DNA from: Roseibacterium elongatum DSM 19469
GTDB taxonomy: Bacteria > Pseudomonadota > Alphaproteobacteria > Rhodobacterales > Rhodobacteraceae
DNA length: 64,000 nt
Reading direction: 5' to 3'
NCBI RefSeq assembly: GCF_000590925.1
Contig: NZ_CP004372.1
Span: forward strand, 3,019,001 to 3,083,000
Program-made: the position numbers and the translations under genes
In this document: piece after piece, positions 63,621-64,000 of the stretch
How positions within the stretch are numbered: position 1 is the stretch's first letter
Layout: each line of letters starts with the position of its first letter
Notes under the pieces: model-generated
What the model was told of the DNA's origin: nothing
The model's database searches: none
The model's input: only the letters and a program-made list of their open reading frames with translations

Positions 63621-64000
63621 CTACGACAGCAAGCGCGCGGTTGCACGGGCGATGACACGCTCTTCATCCGTGGGAAGGACAAGGATGGGCACAGGGCCGC
63701 TGTCGATGCGGCGCGCATGGGCGGCATTGGCCGCGTCATCCAGCGTCAGACCCAGAAACCCGAGCTTTTCAAGCGCCATGGCCCGCACGGGCGCGGCGTT
63801 CTCGCCGATCCCGCCGGTAAAAACCAACCCGTCCAATCCGCCGAGCGAGGCCGCCAGCGCGCCGATCTCGCGCGACAGGCGGGCGGCGTAATAGGCCACG
63901 GCCTGTGCCGCGCGCGGGTCCTCCGAGGCCGCAGCGTGCGCATGTCATGGCTGATCCCCGACAGACCCTTGAGGCCGCTTTCCTTGTACAGCAGCGTCGT
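63621..64000 (-). CDS. ackA: acetate kinase, C-terminal part (5' end outside window, frame interrupted)
   Basis: The C-terminal portion of acetate kinase, which interconverts acetate plus ATP with acetyl phosphate. The segment at the window edge (LLYKESGLKGLSGISHDMR) and the last 92 residues (AYYAARLSREIGALAASLGGLDGLVFTGGIGENAAPVR onward) belong to the ASKHA fold; FTGGIGENA is the family's phosphate-binding signature. One G is missing near 63925, after MRTLR; adding it gives ASEDPRAAQAVAYYAARL. Confidence 0.9.

Noticed and set aside
1..64000. Search for CRISPR arrays, insertion sequences, prophage, toxin-antitoxin or defence genes
   Set aside because: I saw no spaced direct repeats, transposase, integrase, phage structural or defence-type proteins in the window.

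Overview
The window is GC-rich chromosomal DNA from an alphaproteobacterium. It is most likely a member of the Rhodobacteraceae (Rhodobacter/Roseobacter group). This rests on the gene content and order: lptF-lptG-lptD-surA-pdxA-rsmA, prfA-prmC next to a DUF4167 gene, a DUF1499 gene, an FnrL-type TTGA-N6-TCAA site, and abundant peptide, branched-chain and phosphonate-type ABC transporters. I see no phage, insertion sequence, CRISPR array or rRNA operon. The assignment is inference from content, not a database match.

Layout. Positions 1-5100 carry metabolic and RNA genes: the 3' end of citrate synthase, sufE, a lipoprotein gene, rnd, purN and purM. A CAU-anticodon tRNA is followed by an RTX calcium-binding secreted protein (5.3-7.0 kb), an orphan sensor kinase, a metallo-beta-lactamase-fold hydrolase, tRNA-Asn and PEP carboxylase. 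From 12.7 to 24.7 kb lies an exopolysaccharide locus: export lipoprotein, flippase, three glycosyltransferases, an O-antigen ligase/polymerase-like protein, a Wzz-like protein, a LuxR-type response regulator, a two-domain GT26/phosphoglycosyltransferase and galU. At 24.8-28.4 kb is phnDCE1E2 behind a PhoB box, then a bfd-bfr iron-storage pair. At 29.9-35.4 kb is a dipeptide ABC operon with a natural DppC-DppD fusion, divergent from a DUF1028 gene. At 36.2-42.7 kb is a GntR/FCD regulator divergent from a branched-chain-type ABC operon whose binding protein has a Tat signal. The right third is housekeeping: a cytochrome c peroxidase gene behind an FNR site, ndk, an ABC-F ATPase, cytochrome b561 with an EF-hand protein, marC, an aspartic protease, holC-pepA, the outer-membrane biogenesis cluster, prmC-prfA and the 3' end of acetate kinase.

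A warning to the reader: ten otherwise ordinary genes (sufE, purM, the kinase, the MBL hydrolase, the EPS lipoprotein, the O-antigen ligase, phnE2, dppF, pepA, ackA) are broken by about thirteen single-base shifts. Several of these sit in runs of C or G. Because several are housekeeping genes and the correct protein continues immediately in the next frame, I read these as sequence errors rather than real pseudogenes. They are annotated as one gene each.

I found no whole system that I can call undescribed. The most interesting local observations are: stable hairpins directly after the substrate-binding-protein gene in all three complete ABC operons, with a complex and possibly bistable set after dppA; the fused enzyme combining sugar-lipid priming and second-sugar domains; the promoter sites before phnD and the peroxidase gene; and an inverted repeat over a TTGACA element upstream of the bfd-bfr region.
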